Source: Treponema medium
GTDB lineage: Bacteria; Spirochaetota; Spirochaetia; Treponematales; Treponemataceae
Length of the DNA: 64,000 nt
Reading direction: 5' to 3'
Assembly (NCBI RefSeq): GCF_017161265.1
Contig: NZ_CP031393.1
Location: 1,302,001 to 1,366,000, forward strand
Positions 29,579-39,950 of the stretch are shown in pieces (the first letter of the stretch is position 1; every line of letters begins with the position of its first letter). The notes under the pieces are model-generated. The model saw only the letters and a list, made by a program, of their open reading frames with translations. It ran no database searches and had not been told where the DNA came from. A program made the position numbers and the translations under genes.

Positions 29579-30766
29579 ATGGATCACGTATATTCGATAC
29601 AAGAGATTACCGGCATTATCAAATCGCTTTTTGAGCAAAATTTTACCTCCCTCCGCATCGCGGGGGAGATTTCCAACTGCCGCCCTTCAAGCACCGGGCA
29701 CCTCTATTTTACCCTAAAAGATGAAAAAGCCGCACTGCAAGCGGTTATGTTTAAAGGCCGAACATGGACGCTCGGCTTTGAGCCGAAAGACGGACTCAAG
29801 GTCATTGTATCAGGTTCGCTGTCGGTATATGAACAGCGTGGTTCGTATCAGATAATCGTTGAAACGATGGAGCTTGCCGGAGAAGGCGCTATCCTAAAAA
29901 TGCTGGAAGAGCGGAAGCAGAAACTTGCGCGGGAAGGCCTTTTCGACCAAAGCAGAAAGCGCCCGCTGCCGTTTTTCCCGCTCCGTATCGCTGTGATTAC
30001 CAGCCCAACGGGTGCCGCCTTGCGCGATATCCTCACGGTACTTTCGCGCAGGAACCGCACGGTAAGTGTTACCGTGCTTCCCGCTCCCGTGCAGGGAGCG
30101 GAGGCGGCGCCTGTGCTGGCACGGCAACTGGAAACCGCCAATCGGTATAAGCTTGGGGAGCTTATTATTATCGGAAGAGGCGGCGGCTCTTTGGAAGACC
30201 TGCTCCCCTTCTCCGATGAGGCAGTTGTCCGCGCGGTTGCCGCTTCGGACATTCCGGTTATCAGCGCAGTCGGGCACGAAATCGACTGGGCGCTTACCGA
30301 CTTTGCTGCGGATGTACGCGCACCTACACCGTCTGCCGCTGCGGAGCTTGCCGTGCCGGTTTTGGACGAAATCACCGATACCATTACTCAAATACAGTCC
30401 GATATGCTGCACAATATCGGCCGTGCAGTGGAAAGGATTCGGCTTACGATTAAAGGTTTTACACCGGAGTCGCTTGAGATGAAATTCCGCCGCATTGAAC
30501 AGCCGCTTTTGATGCGCCTAGACGATGCGAAAGAAAATCTGCTGTATACGATGCTGGCACGGCTGACCGACACAAAGCACCGGCTTGCTTTATTGAAACA
30601 AACCATTGAAGGTGCAAACCCGCAGGAAATACTCAACAGAGGCTATTCTATTGTTTACAACCGGCAGACGGGGCTTGTACTCCGCCGTGCGCAGGATGCA
30701 GTAGCTGCTCGCGAACTCCGCATTAGGCTCGCCGATGGTGAAATTGAAGCCTCTACCGAAGGATAA
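29579..30766 (+). CDS. xseA: Exodeoxyribonuclease VII large subunit
   Basis: Degrades single-stranded DNA in repair. 395 residues, somewhat shorter than E. coli XseA. N-terminal OB-fold (LRIAGEISNCRPSSTGHLYF), then the catalytic region VITSPTGAALRDILTVLSRR and a GRGGGSLEDLLPFSDEAVVR stretch, a coiled-coil and the conserved end LNRGYSIVYN. The small subunit gene xseB is not seen downstream. Confidence 0.93.
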   Translation: MDHVYSIQEITGIIKSLFEQNFTSLRIAGEISNCRPSSTGHLYFTLKDEKAALQAVMFKGRTWTLGFEPKDGLKVIVSGSLSVYEQRGSYQIIVETMELAGEGAILKMLEERKQKLAREGLFDQSRKRPLPFFPLRIAVITSPTGAALRDILTVLSRRNRTVSVTVLPAPVQGAEAAPVLARQLETANRYKLGELIIIGRGGGSLEDLLPFSDEAVVRAVAASDIPVISAVGHEIDWALTDFAADVRAPTPSAAAELAVPVLDEITDTITQIQSDMLHNIGRAVERIRLTIKGFTPESLEMKFRRIEQPLLMRLDDAKENLLYTMLARLTDTKHRLALLKQTIEGANPQEILNRGYSIVYNRQTGLVLRRAQDAVAARELRIRLADGEIEASTEG

Positions 30767-30845
30767 CACTGATATCAATGCTGCATTATTTATAATAACC
30801 ATTAGGACTATATCGCACCTTTGCTAAAAACTTGGTTCCTTTTAA

Positions 30846-31001
30846 AGGTTCTCCAATAATGAATTATATACCATACGGGAATTTGCCCTTTGGATTGAAG
30901 TGCTCGAACGTTTTGTCAGAAAGGAAGCGAGTCGCCGTATTCACGAAAGCGCATTCAGTGTTCTTGCTATGGAAAGCGAACCTACCGCTCCGTGGCTGTA
31001 A
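30846..31001 (+). pseudogene. Short coding-like stretch, unknown
   Basis: An open stretch without ATG reads NELYTIREFALWIEVLERFV followed by RKEASRRIHESAFSVLAM and ends at TAA. The amphipathic composition looks like a real C-terminal helix of some protein, but the family is not recognised and no start exists. It may be a gene fragment. Confidence 0.35.
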
Positions 31002-31037
31002 AAATAATCTGATACGATTGCTCTGAATTATACGATA

Positions 31038-31066
31038 TTGACAACCCACCCCTTTTTATTTACAGT
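31038..31066 (+). promoter_or_regulatory. Promoter of gap
   Basis: TTGACA (31038-31043), 17-base spacer, TACAGT (31061-31066). It would give a leader of about 240 bases that includes the whole hairpin element ahead of gap. Confidence 0.5.
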
Positions 31067-31155
31067 TAAAAAAAGATTTATAGAACGCAAAGAAAGTCGC
31101 TGTATCGTTTAACGACTTTCCCTCAGTGTGTTCAAAATTCTTACTAAGGAGCGTA

Positions 31156-32361
<1,206 letters not shown>

Positions 32362-32434
32362 CTTTTCTGCAGTACTGCAGAAATGAATGCGTGTTTCTGC
32401 AGTGCTGATTTATCCTTTCTCATTATTGTTGGGC

Positions 32435-32590
32435 ATCTCTAAAAACTCGATGCGTAAACCTGTTCGGAAACTTCCGTTTCTGAACAGGTTACCTTGAAAT
32501 GCGATGTTCTAAATCGTGCTATTTGCGCGATTTAGAACTCGTCGACCTATTCGAAAACGCAGTTATCGAATAGGTCTAGTTTTTAGAGAT
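32435..32590. repeat. Nested hairpin element with cloverleaf-like layout
   Basis: A perfect 13-bp outer stem ATCTCTAAAAACT (32435-32447) / AGTTTTTAGAGAT (32578-32590) encloses three hairpins. They are AACCTGTTCGGAAAC/GTTTCTGAACAGGTT (32457-32490), GTTCTAAATCGTGC/GCGCGATTTAGAAC (32506-32538), and GACCTATTCGAAAAC/GTTATCGAATAGGTC (32544-32576). No gene lies at 32362-32863. Confidence 0.85.
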
Positions 32591-32677
32591 ATCTGTCCAA
32601 AACCTACTCTTATGAACTCAGCGATAAAACAGGCGCCAATGATTTTAAATTATGAAACGCCGTAAATCAACAACTCC

Positions 32678-32729
32678 GACGCAGAGCGCTGCCGAAAAAC
32701 GGTGGGTATTAAATCCTCCACACGAATAA
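32678..32729 (+). repeat. Tail-type repeat (copy 2)
   Basis: GACGCAGAGCGCTGCCG followed by ACGGTGGGTATTAAATCC and CACACGAATAA. Same layout as 17740-17792. Confidence 0.65.
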
Positions 32730-32767
32730 AATAGTGTCCGATAATTCTATACTTTGTAAAAAAACAT

Positions 32768-32837
32768 TTGACAGATGGAATTTTGGGGTGTATCCTGTAT
32801 GTAAAGTTATGAAAATGTTTTCTAAAAACGTTTTCAT
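32768..32837 (+). promoter_or_regulatory. Promoter and LacI-type operator of the salvage operon
   Basis: TTGACA (32768-32773), 17 bases, TATCCT (32791-32796). Just downstream, 32809-32837 is a near-perfect dyad with arms ATGAAAATGTTTT and AAAACGTTTTCAT. AAAACGTTTT-like cores are typical of LacI/PurR-family operators, and the last gene of the operon encodes a LacI-type protein. Confidence 0.65.
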
Positions 32838-32863
32838 AAAGTTAGATTCGATGCGAGGATAAT

Positions 32864-34255
32864 ATGAAAGCATGGGAGTATATTTACGATTTAACAAAAA
32901 ATGCCGTTCCGGTGGTACTATCAGAAGACGAGCAAACATGGGAGGCGTCGAATGCTGCCGAAAAGCAGGTTGACGATCAACTGCGTCTCTATTGGGCAAG
33001 TCATGTGCCCGGTTCTCATGCCCCTGAAAGTGTGGTGATTGCAGCAGTTCAGTCCATAGAAGCGCTGGGGTGCGATGTAAGTGCCGCAGAGAAATTGATT
33101 CCTGAAGGGCTTGATGCGCTAAAACGGAATGATATGAAGGCGCTGCAAAGGATTACTGCTCGAATATTTAATATCCTTTTTATGTGCCCGAGCGATACCT
33201 CAAGTGACTATTGGAAAAGTAAGCTGTATCAAAGCTTCAATGAATATGAAAAAGCAATCGAGTTTCCCGAATCAGCCGCGGAAACGCTGCCGAATGCCGT
33301 GTTGTACGATAAAACAAAGGCCGCGTGGCTTGGCCGTTTATGTGGCGGTGGTTTGGGAACGGCGCTTGAAGGGTATACAACGGCACAGCTGAAGAAAAAA
33401 TTCGGCGAAATCCGTACGTATGTGCGTAACCCGAACACCTACAACGATGATATAACATACGAAATTGCATTTCTTGAGGCGTGTTGCAAAGCACAGGGGA
33501 TGCCGACAAGCGCCGATATTGCCGACCAATGGCTGGAGTTAATACCCTGCGGTTGGTCTGCCGAACAGGTTGCATTGGATAATTTACGTAGAGGGATGTA
33601 TCCTCCGGAAAGCGGTCTGTTTAGGAATCCCTACCGTGAATGGATCGGTGCACAAATGCGGGGTGCCGTGTGCGGTCAGGTAGCTCCGTTAAATCCGCAT
33701 AAGGCTGCACTGCTTGCATGGCGCGATGCGGAAATTTCGCACCACGGGAATGGAATTCTCGGAGAAGTGTTTAACGCCGTTTTGGTCAGCCTTGCATACG
33801 GGGAAGATCCTATGCGGAGATGTTTGGAAAAAGCCGTTTCCTATATTCCTAAGGATTCTGAATATGCTTCCGTGCTTCACTTTGCATTAGCGCAGTGTAT
33901 GAAGAAGCAGGATTTTTATGAGGCATGGGCGGCATGCGAAGAAAAATACAAGCGGTATAACTGGATCCATGCGTATCCGAATGCAGCAGCAGAAGTAGTT
34001 GCGTTGTATTTCGGCAAAGATAATTTTAACGATGTCATGCACTATATTGCAATGTGCGGTCAAGATGTCGATTGTAATGCCGCCCAGTTGGGAGCTGCAC
34101 TTGGTGCAAAATTAGGCACAAGAGGAATCGAAGATCACTGGACGGATCCTTTCGGCGATGAAATTATAACCTATTTACGGGGAAATAAAACGGTAAGTTT
34201 GCAAGAACTTATTAACAAGACCGTATCGGTCGTAAAACAATTGGAGGATGTATGA
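32864..34255 (+). CDS. ADP-ribosylglycohydrolase-family protein
   Basis: 463 residues. The central part has the family pattern: KTKAAWLGRLCGGGLGTALE, NDDITYEIAFLEA (metal-binding Asp-Asp) and a C-terminal helical region. The N-terminal 150 residues are an extra helical domain. Family members cleave ADP-ribose or ribosyl bonds. With a nucleoside importer, nucleoside hydrolase and ribokinases downstream, it may free ribose from a ribosylated compound; that is inference. GAGGA precedes the ATG. First gene of the operon. Confidence 0.8.
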   Translation: MKAWEYIYDLTKNAVPVVLSEDEQTWEASNAAEKQVDDQLRLYWASHVPGSHAPESVVIAAVQSIEALGCDVSAAEKLIPEGLDALKRNDMKALQRITARIFNILFMCPSDTSSDYWKSKLYQSFNEYEKAIEFPESAAETLPNAVLYDKTKAAWLGRLCGGGLGTALEGYTTAQLKKKFGEIRTYVRNPNTYNDDITYEIAFLEACCKAQGMPTSADIADQWLELIPCGWSAEQVALDNLRRGMYPPESGLFRNPYREWIGAQMRGAVCGQVAPLNPHKAALLAWRDAEISHHGNGILGEVFNAVLVSLAYGEDPMRRCLEKAVSYIPKDSEYASVLHFALAQCMKKQDFYEAWAACEEKYKRYNWIHAYPNAAAEVVALYFGKDNFNDVMHYIAMCGQDVDCNAAQLGAALGAKLGTRGIEDHWTDPFGDEIITYLRGNKTVSLQELINKTVSVVKQLEDV

Positions 34256-35331
34256 AAAAGATTCTTTCTGTCGGTCTGTTTGTACTGTTAGGCATGTCTA
34301 TGTTTGCTTTCGGTGCAAAAGAGAACAGCGGTTCAAAGGAACCGAGTGTCGCGCTGATCATCAATGGAAACCTTGGAGATAAGTCTTTCCATGATTCCGC
34401 AAACAACGGTATGAAGATGATCGCAAATGAACTGCATTGCAAAACCAAGGTAGTTGAAGTCGGGTATGACGACTCAAAATGGGAACCGGCGTTGCGTGAC
34501 CTTTGTGATGAAAAGCACGATATTATTTTTTGCGGAACGTGGCAAATGCAGGCGCTTGTATCAAAGATAACAAAAGATTATCCGAATCAAAAAATCATCG
34601 TCTACGATACGACAATGGATTATGCTTCCGATTCTGCGGGGCTGTTTAAAAATACCTATTCGATAGAATACAAGCAGAATGAGGGTTCCTTCCTTGCAGG
34701 CGTACTTGCCGCGGAAATGACAAAGGGGAAGAAAATCGGGTTTATCGGCGGTATGGATAATACCGTTATCCTCGATTTCTTAGTCGGTTTTATACAAGGT
34801 GCAAAAACCGTTTCTCCCGATATTAAAATCATTTCTTCTTTTGTCGGAAATTTCAGCGATTCTGCAAAAGCAAAAGAACTTGCGTTGACACAGTATCAGA
34901 TGGGTGCCGACATTATATTTGTTTGCGCATCGAATGCCGGAGAAGGTGCGCTGCAGGCTGCAAAGGAAAAGAATAAATTCATTATCGGTGTGGATAGCGA
35001 TCAGGCTATGCTGTACAAGCAGACCGATCCTGTTTTATCAAACCTCATTATCTCTTCGATGCTGAAACGCGTTGATAAGTCCATGTATCTTGCAATGAAA
35101 GAAATACAAAGCAATACACTGGTATGGGGAAAACGTGTAGCATTGGGAATAAATGAAGGTTGCGTCGGTCTTGCAGATAATGAAGTGTATCAGGCGAAAG
35201 TTCCTGCCGAAGTTCGCAAGCATATTTCCGAGTATGAAACCCAAATCAGAAATGGAAAGATTGCAGTTAAGACAGCATTCGGTATGAGGCAAGCCGATAT
35301 AACAGCATATATCGATTCCGCTCGCCCATAA
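34252..35331 (+). CDS. BMP-family substrate-binding protein (nucleoside type)
   Basis: 359 residues, related to the treponemal purine nucleoside receptor TmpC/PnrA: DKSFHDSANNGMKMIANEL, EYKQNEGSFLAGVLAAEMT and KIGFIGGMDNTVILDF are family landmarks. The signal sequence ends MSMFAFGAKENSG and has no Cys, so it lacks the lipobox usual in this family and may be a free periplasmic protein. The ATG overlaps the stop of the previous gene (ATGA). Confidence 0.85.
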   Translation: MKKILSVGLFVLLGMSMFAFGAKENSGSKEPSVALIINGNLGDKSFHDSANNGMKMIANELHCKTKVVEVGYDDSKWEPALRDLCDEKHDIIFCGTWQMQALVSKITKDYPNQKIIVYDTTMDYASDSAGLFKNTYSIEYKQNEGSFLAGVLAAEMTKGKKIGFIGGMDNTVILDFLVGFIQGAKTVSPDIKIISSFVGNFSDSAKAKELALTQYQMGADIIFVCASNAGEGALQAAKEKNKFIIGVDSDQAMLYKQTDPVLSNLIISSMLKRVDKSMYLAMKEIQSNTLVWGKRVALGINEGCVGLADNEVYQAKVPAEVRKHISEYETQIRNGKIAVKTAFGMRQADITAYIDSARP

Positions 35332-35340
35332 TTAAAAAAG

Positions 35341-35412
35341 CATTGCACGGAAGCTGGGGATGGCCCGAACGTAACGACTTTTTGGGAATCCCCGGTCTCA
35401 CTTTCCGTGCTT
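35341..35412 (+). other. Intercistronic stem-loop
   Basis: GCACGGAA (from 35343) pairs with TTCCGTGC (ending 35412), and inside it CTGGGGAT pairs with ATCCCCGG. It stands between the binding-protein gene and the ATPase gene. It probably protects or partly ends the upstream message, so that more binding protein is made. Confidence 0.6.
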
Positions 35413-35429
35413 ATGCGGAGACTATCCGA

Positions 35430-36995
35430 ATGAATGTTGAAAGTACGGCAGATGATATTTTAGTAATGAAGGATATTTCAAAAATATATCCTAACGGTGT
35501 TACGGCTAATAGGCATGTCAATTTTTCGGTTCGCGCCGGAGAAATTCATGCGCTTGTCGGTGAGAACGGCGCCGGTAAAAGTACCTTGATGAAAATATTA
35601 TTCGGTATTGAGCAACCGACTGAAGGTACGATTTTATATAATGGAAACGAATTGCATATCAAATCCCCGCTTGACGCTATTCGTCACGGATTCGGTATGG
35701 TACATCAGCACTTTATGCTTGTCGAATCGATGAGTGTTGCAGAAAATATCTGCCTTGGAATGGAACCCGGAAAAGGTCCGTTGATTCATAAAAAACTCAT
35801 GAACGAACAGGCTCAAAAAATTATCAATCAATATCATTTTGTTATTGACCCGAAAGAAAAGATTAAAAATTTGCCCATAGGGACGCGCCAGAAAGTAGAA
35901 ATTCTGAAGGCGTTATATAAAGGTGCGCGCATTTTAATTTTGGATGAACCGACCGCTGTATTAACTCCGCAAGAAACGGAAGAATTATTTGTTGAATTAA
36001 AAGAGCTGCGGAATTCGGGCTGTACGATTATATTTATCAGTCATAAATTAAATGAAGTTAAAGAAATATGCGAAAGGATAACCGTATTGCGTAACGGTAC
36101 TTCCGTCGGCGTGTATTCCGCCGGAGAAATTTCTGAAAAAGAAATATCGAACCTTATGGTCGGTAAAAATATACATTGGGAAATAGAAAAACAACCAAGC
36201 GTTCCCGGAGAGACCGTCTTAAAATTGCGGGATGTATGTATGGATGATGATGCCGGACGTCCCATACTCAAGCATGTGAGTTTTGATTTACCTGCGGGGA
36301 AAATTCTCGGTATTGTCGGTGTTGAAGGGAACGGGCAAAAAGAGTTGATCGATACCATAACCGGATTGCAGCACTGTACTGAAGGAAGCGTAATGTTAAA
36401 CGGTAAAGATATAACATCGCGCAGTATTGCTGCAATCAGAAAAGAAGGTATCTCCTATATACCGCAGGATAGAATAAAAGTAGGAACGGCGGTAACTGCT
36501 TCCATTCAAGAAAATTTATTTGCCGTCTTTACGGAAGATGAGCGCTTTGTACATAAGGGCATTCTAAAGAAGAATGAAATAAAACAATGGGCTGATACGC
36601 TTATCAACCAATTTATGATTAAAACAAAAAGTGCCGATGTGCCGGTAAAAATGCTGAGCGGTGGAAATATGCAAAAGGTTATTATTGCACGCGAATTTTC
36701 AACCTCGGCAGGATGTATTATCGCAGATCAACCGACAAGAGGTGTTGATATCGGCGCTGCAAAGTTTATTCATCAAAAGATTATTGAAATGCGCGATAAC
36801 GGTGCTGCTATTTTGGTGAATTCGGCAGATTTGGCGGAGATTCTGGAAATAAGCGACAGTTTGGTTGTAATGTACGGCGGTGAAATTACAGCATATTTTC
36901 CGGACGCCGATGTGGTTAGCGAAACTGAGTTGGGAGAGTATATGCTCGGCTTAAAAAAGCAAGGTGCACATGAACTTGCAGGATGTTTACGATGA
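35430..36995 (+). CDS. ABC importer ATPase, nucleoside/simple-sugar type (two domains)
   Basis: About 521 residues with two ATPase halves, as in RbsA/MglA/NupA-type proteins. First half: Walker A GENGAGKST, Walker B ARILILDEPTAVLTP. Second half: KILGIVGVEGNGQKEL, a degenerate Walker A, the signature MLSGGNMQKVI, and ADQPTRGVDIGA. Start set at 35430, where GGAG stands nine bases upstream; the longer frame starts inside the stem-loop. Confidence 0.9.
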   Translation: MNVESTADDILVMKDISKIYPNGVTANRHVNFSVRAGEIHALVGENGAGKSTLMKILFGIEQPTEGTILYNGNELHIKSPLDAIRHGFGMVHQHFMLVESMSVAENICLGMEPGKGPLIHKKLMNEQAQKIINQYHFVIDPKEKIKNLPIGTRQKVEILKALYKGARILILDEPTAVLTPQETEELFVELKELRNSGCTIIFISHKLNEVKEICERITVLRNGTSVGVYSAGEISEKEISNLMVGKNIHWEIEKQPSVPGETVLKLRDVCMDDDAGRPILKHVSFDLPAGKILGIVGVEGNGQKELIDTITGLQHCTEGSVMLNGKDITSRSIAAIRKEGISYIPQDRIKVGTAVTASIQENLFAVFTEDERFVHKGILKKNEIKQWADTLINQFMIKTKSADVPVKMLSGGNMQKVIIAREFSTSAGCIIADQPTRGVDIGAAKFIHQKIIEMRDNGAAILVNSADLAEILEISDSLVVMYGGEITAYFPDADVVSETELGEYMLGLKKQGAHELAGCLR

Positions 36996-38068
36996 AATTA
37001 ATAGGACGCCTTTCATTTGAAAAAAGATTTGAATTGATACGGTTTGCTACAGCGATCGGCATTGCGGTGTTCTTATCGTTTCTTATTATTTTATTTGTCA
37101 GTAAAGAACCGCTGCTCGCTTTTTCAAAGCTCTTTTTAGGGCCGCTTGAATCGGCACGCCGTTTCGGTAACGTACTTGAGTTATGTATTCCGCTCAGTTT
37201 TACCGGTCTTGCAGTTGCCGTTATGTTCAGCGCAGATATGTTTAATATGGGTGCGGAAGGGGCGTTTTATGTGAGTGGCGCCGTTGCAGTATTTACCGCA
37301 TTGCTTATACCGCTGCCTCCTGTTATTGCACCGCTTGTATCGATTATTATCGGCGGGTTATGCGGTGCTGTCGTTTGCTGGGTTCCGGCTTTTTTAAAGG
37401 AGCGATGGAATGCAAATGAGTTGGTTTCGTCTTTAATGTTGAATTATGTATTCTTTTACATAACCAAATATTTTGCCAATACGACCTTTAAAGATCCGTC
37501 GGCAGGATTTATGGCGACGTACCTGATTCCTGCCAATGCAAAATTGGCACGTCTTATTCCCGGAATGCGGTTGCACTTCGGACTGTTGATATTGTGCGCC
37601 GTAGTAGTGCTGACCGTATTGTTTATCCGCCGTACGGCATGGGGATATCGTCTGATGCAAACCGGAAGGAATATCCGCTTTGCCCGTTATGCCGGTTTAA
37701 ACACGACGGCAATTATCGCATACTCACAGCTTATCGGCGGTTTTATCGCGGGTGTCGGCGGTTCGGTTGAGGTATTGGGAATGTATGACCGGTTCCAATG
37801 GCAAAGCTTGCCGGGGTACGGGTTTGACGGTATCGTTGTCGCTATTCTTGCAAAAAATAAACCGCACTATATTCCGATTGCCGCTTTCTTTTTGGCGTAT
37901 TTAAAAATCGGTGCCGATAAGATGGCGACATCTACGGACGTTACTGCAGAAATGGTTTCAATCATTCAAGGTGTTATTATAATGCTTGCCGCAGCTCAGG
38001 CCTTTTTAAGTAAATGGCGGCAAAAAGCACTCATTAAAATGCAACAGGAGAGCGGCTTAGATGGATAA
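36992..38068 (+). CDS. ABC importer permease, nucleoside type (subunit 1)
   Basis: Integral membrane permease of 358 residues, BPD_transp_2 family, with about eight or nine hydrophobic spans. Landmarks: FNMGAEGAFYVSGAVAVF and the substrate-channel region NANELVSSLMLNYV. The ATG at 36992 overlaps the ATPase stop (ATGA). It pairs with the next gene, as in BMP-type nucleoside importers. Confidence 0.88.
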   Translation: MKLIGRLSFEKRFELIRFATAIGIAVFLSFLIILFVSKEPLLAFSKLFLGPLESARRFGNVLELCIPLSFTGLAVAVMFSADMFNMGAEGAFYVSGAVAVFTALLIPLPPVIAPLVSIIIGGLCGAVVCWVPAFLKERWNANELVSSLMLNYVFFYITKYFANTTFKDPSAGFMATYLIPANAKLARLIPGMRLHFGLLILCAVVVLTVLFIRRTAWGYRLMQTGRNIRFARYAGLNTTAIIAYSQLIGGFIAGVGGSVEVLGMYDRFQWQSLPGYGFDGIVVAILAKNKPHYIPIAAFFLAYLKIGADKMATSTDVTAEMVSIIQGVIIMLAAAQAFLSKWRQKALIKMQQESGLDG

Positions 38069-38984
38069 CTTTTTGAGTTATATTTTAACTGCGGAGTTTG
38101 CTTATTCCGTTTTGCGTGTTACGACTCCGCTATTGTTTGCCGCACAAGCTTCGGTTGTTGCGGAAAATTCAGGTGCATCGAATATAGCATTGGAAGGCAT
38201 TATGCTTTTTGCCGCGGCATTCGGAGCGCTGGGTACCGGCTTAACCGGCAGTTTGTTTATCGGCTTTTTAATTGCGTTAGGCGGCGGTTTATTAATTGCT
38301 GTGTTACTGGCTTACTTTGCGCTGTATCTGAAAACAGACATCATTTTATCCGGTATTGCGTTAAACACATTAGCCGCAGGCGGAACGGTATTTATTATGT
38401 ATGTACTGATTCACGATAAAGGCAGTACATCCTCCTTAGTTTCATTGGTGTTTCCTAAAGTGGTTATACCGGGTATCGCCGCTATTCCCGTGTTAGGCAG
38501 CATTCTGTCGGGGCAAAACGTGTTGACATACATTGCGTTCTTTACAGTATTTGCTGTCTGGTTTTTGCTGTATAAAACAAAGCTTGGTATGCACATTCGC
38601 TGCGTAGGCGAAAATCCCGATGCAGCGGAATCCGTCGGGATACCTATTCGTAAGACCAGAGTTATCGCATTGCTTATCAGCGGATTTTTGGCATCGTTAG
38701 GCGGGGTATTCCTTTCGATGGCATACATGAGCACCTTTACAAAAGGCATGGTAGCGGGGCGCGGTTTTATTGCATTGGCTGCTGCGGCAATGGGACGGTT
38801 GGCTCCGGTGCCGACGATGTTTGCAGCCTTGTTTTTCGGCTTTGCCGATGCCTTGTCGAATGTATTAGCGGCAATGAGCATCCCAGATGAATTCATAAAA
38901 ACCGTTCCCTATATTTCAACCGTCATCGGACTGATTGTATTTTCAGCATGGCGGAAGCGCGGTAGGAAAGCGCAAATTGCTTGA
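38061..38984 (+). CDS. ABC importer permease, nucleoside type (subunit 2)
   Basis: 307 residues, BPD_transp_2 family, with about eight spans. Landmarks: ASNIALEGIMLFAAAFGAL and HIRCVGENPDAAESVGI, the cytosolic coupling-loop region typical of the second permease. Overlaps the first permease by 8 bases. A heterodimer with it is likely. Confidence 0.88.
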   Translation: MDNFLSYILTAEFAYSVLRVTTPLLFAAQASVVAENSGASNIALEGIMLFAAAFGALGTGLTGSLFIGFLIALGGGLLIAVLLAYFALYLKTDIILSGIALNTLAAGGTVFIMYVLIHDKGSTSSLVSLVFPKVVIPGIAAIPVLGSILSGQNVLTYIAFFTVFAVWFLLYKTKLGMHIRCVGENPDAAESVGIPIRKTRVIALLISGFLASLGGVFLSMAYMSTFTKGMVAGRGFIALAAAAMGRLAPVPTMFAALFFGFADALSNVLAAMSIPDEFIKTVPYISTVIGLIVFSAWRKRGRKAQIA

Positions 38985-38995
38985 AGGAGAAAACT

Positions 38996-39931
38996 ATGGA
39001 CAATAAAATACCGATTATAATTGACTGCGATCCCGGGCATGATGATGCAATAGCATTGATCATGGCGTTTGCATCCGAAAAGCTCAAAGTGTTGGGGGTC
39101 AGTGTCAGCGCCGGTAATCAAACCATTGAAAAAACATATACTAATGCACGCAAGATTATTTCGTTTTTAGGAAAAGCTCCGCCGCTTGCAAAAGGGGCAT
39201 CGTATCCGCTCGTCAGAAGATTGGAAGTTGCACCGAGTGTGCACGGTGAATCAGGGTTGGATGGGCCGGTTCTGCCGGAGACGGATTATACCGGTGTGCC
39301 TGAATCCGCATGGGAACTGCACCGCCGGCTTATCTCTGAAAGTCCCGAACCGGTAACGTTTGTCGTAACAGGGCCGTTGACGAATCTTGCAATTTTGCTT
39401 TTAGCATATCCCGACGTGAAAAAAAATCTCAAGCAGATATGTTTAATGGGTGGCGGTATCGATCACGGTAATTGGTCATCTGCAGCGGAATTTAATATCC
39501 TTGTCGATCCCGAAGCGGCACACATTGTATTTTCGTGCGGTATTCCCATTGTGATGTGCGGACTGGATGTAACCGAAAAAGCGATGATCTTTTCGGAAGA
39601 AATAGAAAGACTGCGTAAATCAAAAAAACGGGTTGCCGTGCTGGTTGCAGAGTTGCTCGATTTCTTCGGCCGCTTTCACTCTGATTTGGGATTCCAAGGC
39701 GCACCTATCCACGATGCGTGTACTATTGCGTATTTGATCAAACCTGAGTTGTTTAAAGTATGCGATTACTATGTTGTTATCGAAACGCAAGGAAAGTATA
39801 CCGCCGGTATGACGCTTGCAGATAAGCGGGTAAATAATAACAGACCAAAACCGAATGTTACAGCTTGTATGGATATCGATCGAGAAGGCTTTGTCCGGCT
39901 GCTTGAGCAATGCTGTATGGCGTATACATAA
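38996..39931 (+). CDS. Inosine/uridine-preferring nucleoside hydrolase
   Basis: Cleaves the N-glycosidic bond of nucleosides to base and ribose. 311 residues, with the calcium-binding start IIDCDPGHDDAIALIMAF, the GPLTNLAILLLAYP stretch, LMGGG near residue 150, and AEFNILVDPEAAHIVF. Start at 38996 (GGAG seven bases before); an in-frame TTG lies upstream. Its product ribose would be phosphorylated by the next gene. Confidence 0.92.
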   Translation: MDNKIPIIIDCDPGHDDAIALIMAFASEKLKVLGVSVSAGNQTIEKTYTNARKIISFLGKAPPLAKGASYPLVRRLEVAPSVHGESGLDGPVLPETDYTGVPESAWELHRRLISESPEPVTFVVTGPLTNLAILLLAYPDVKKNLKQICLMGGGIDHGNWSSAAEFNILVDPEAAHIVFSCGIPIVMCGLDVTEKAMIFSEEIERLRKSKKRVAVLVAELLDFFGRFHSDLGFQGAPIHDACTIAYLIKPELFKVCDYYVVIETQGKYTAGMTLADKRVNNNRPKPNVTACMDIDREGFVRLLEQCCMAYT

Positions 39932-39950
39932 AATAACAGGAAGCATGAAG

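Noticed and set aside
30832-31026. 64-codon ORF after xseA
   Set aside because: Composition is poor. A different frame over the same bases looks more protein-like, though it also lacks a start.
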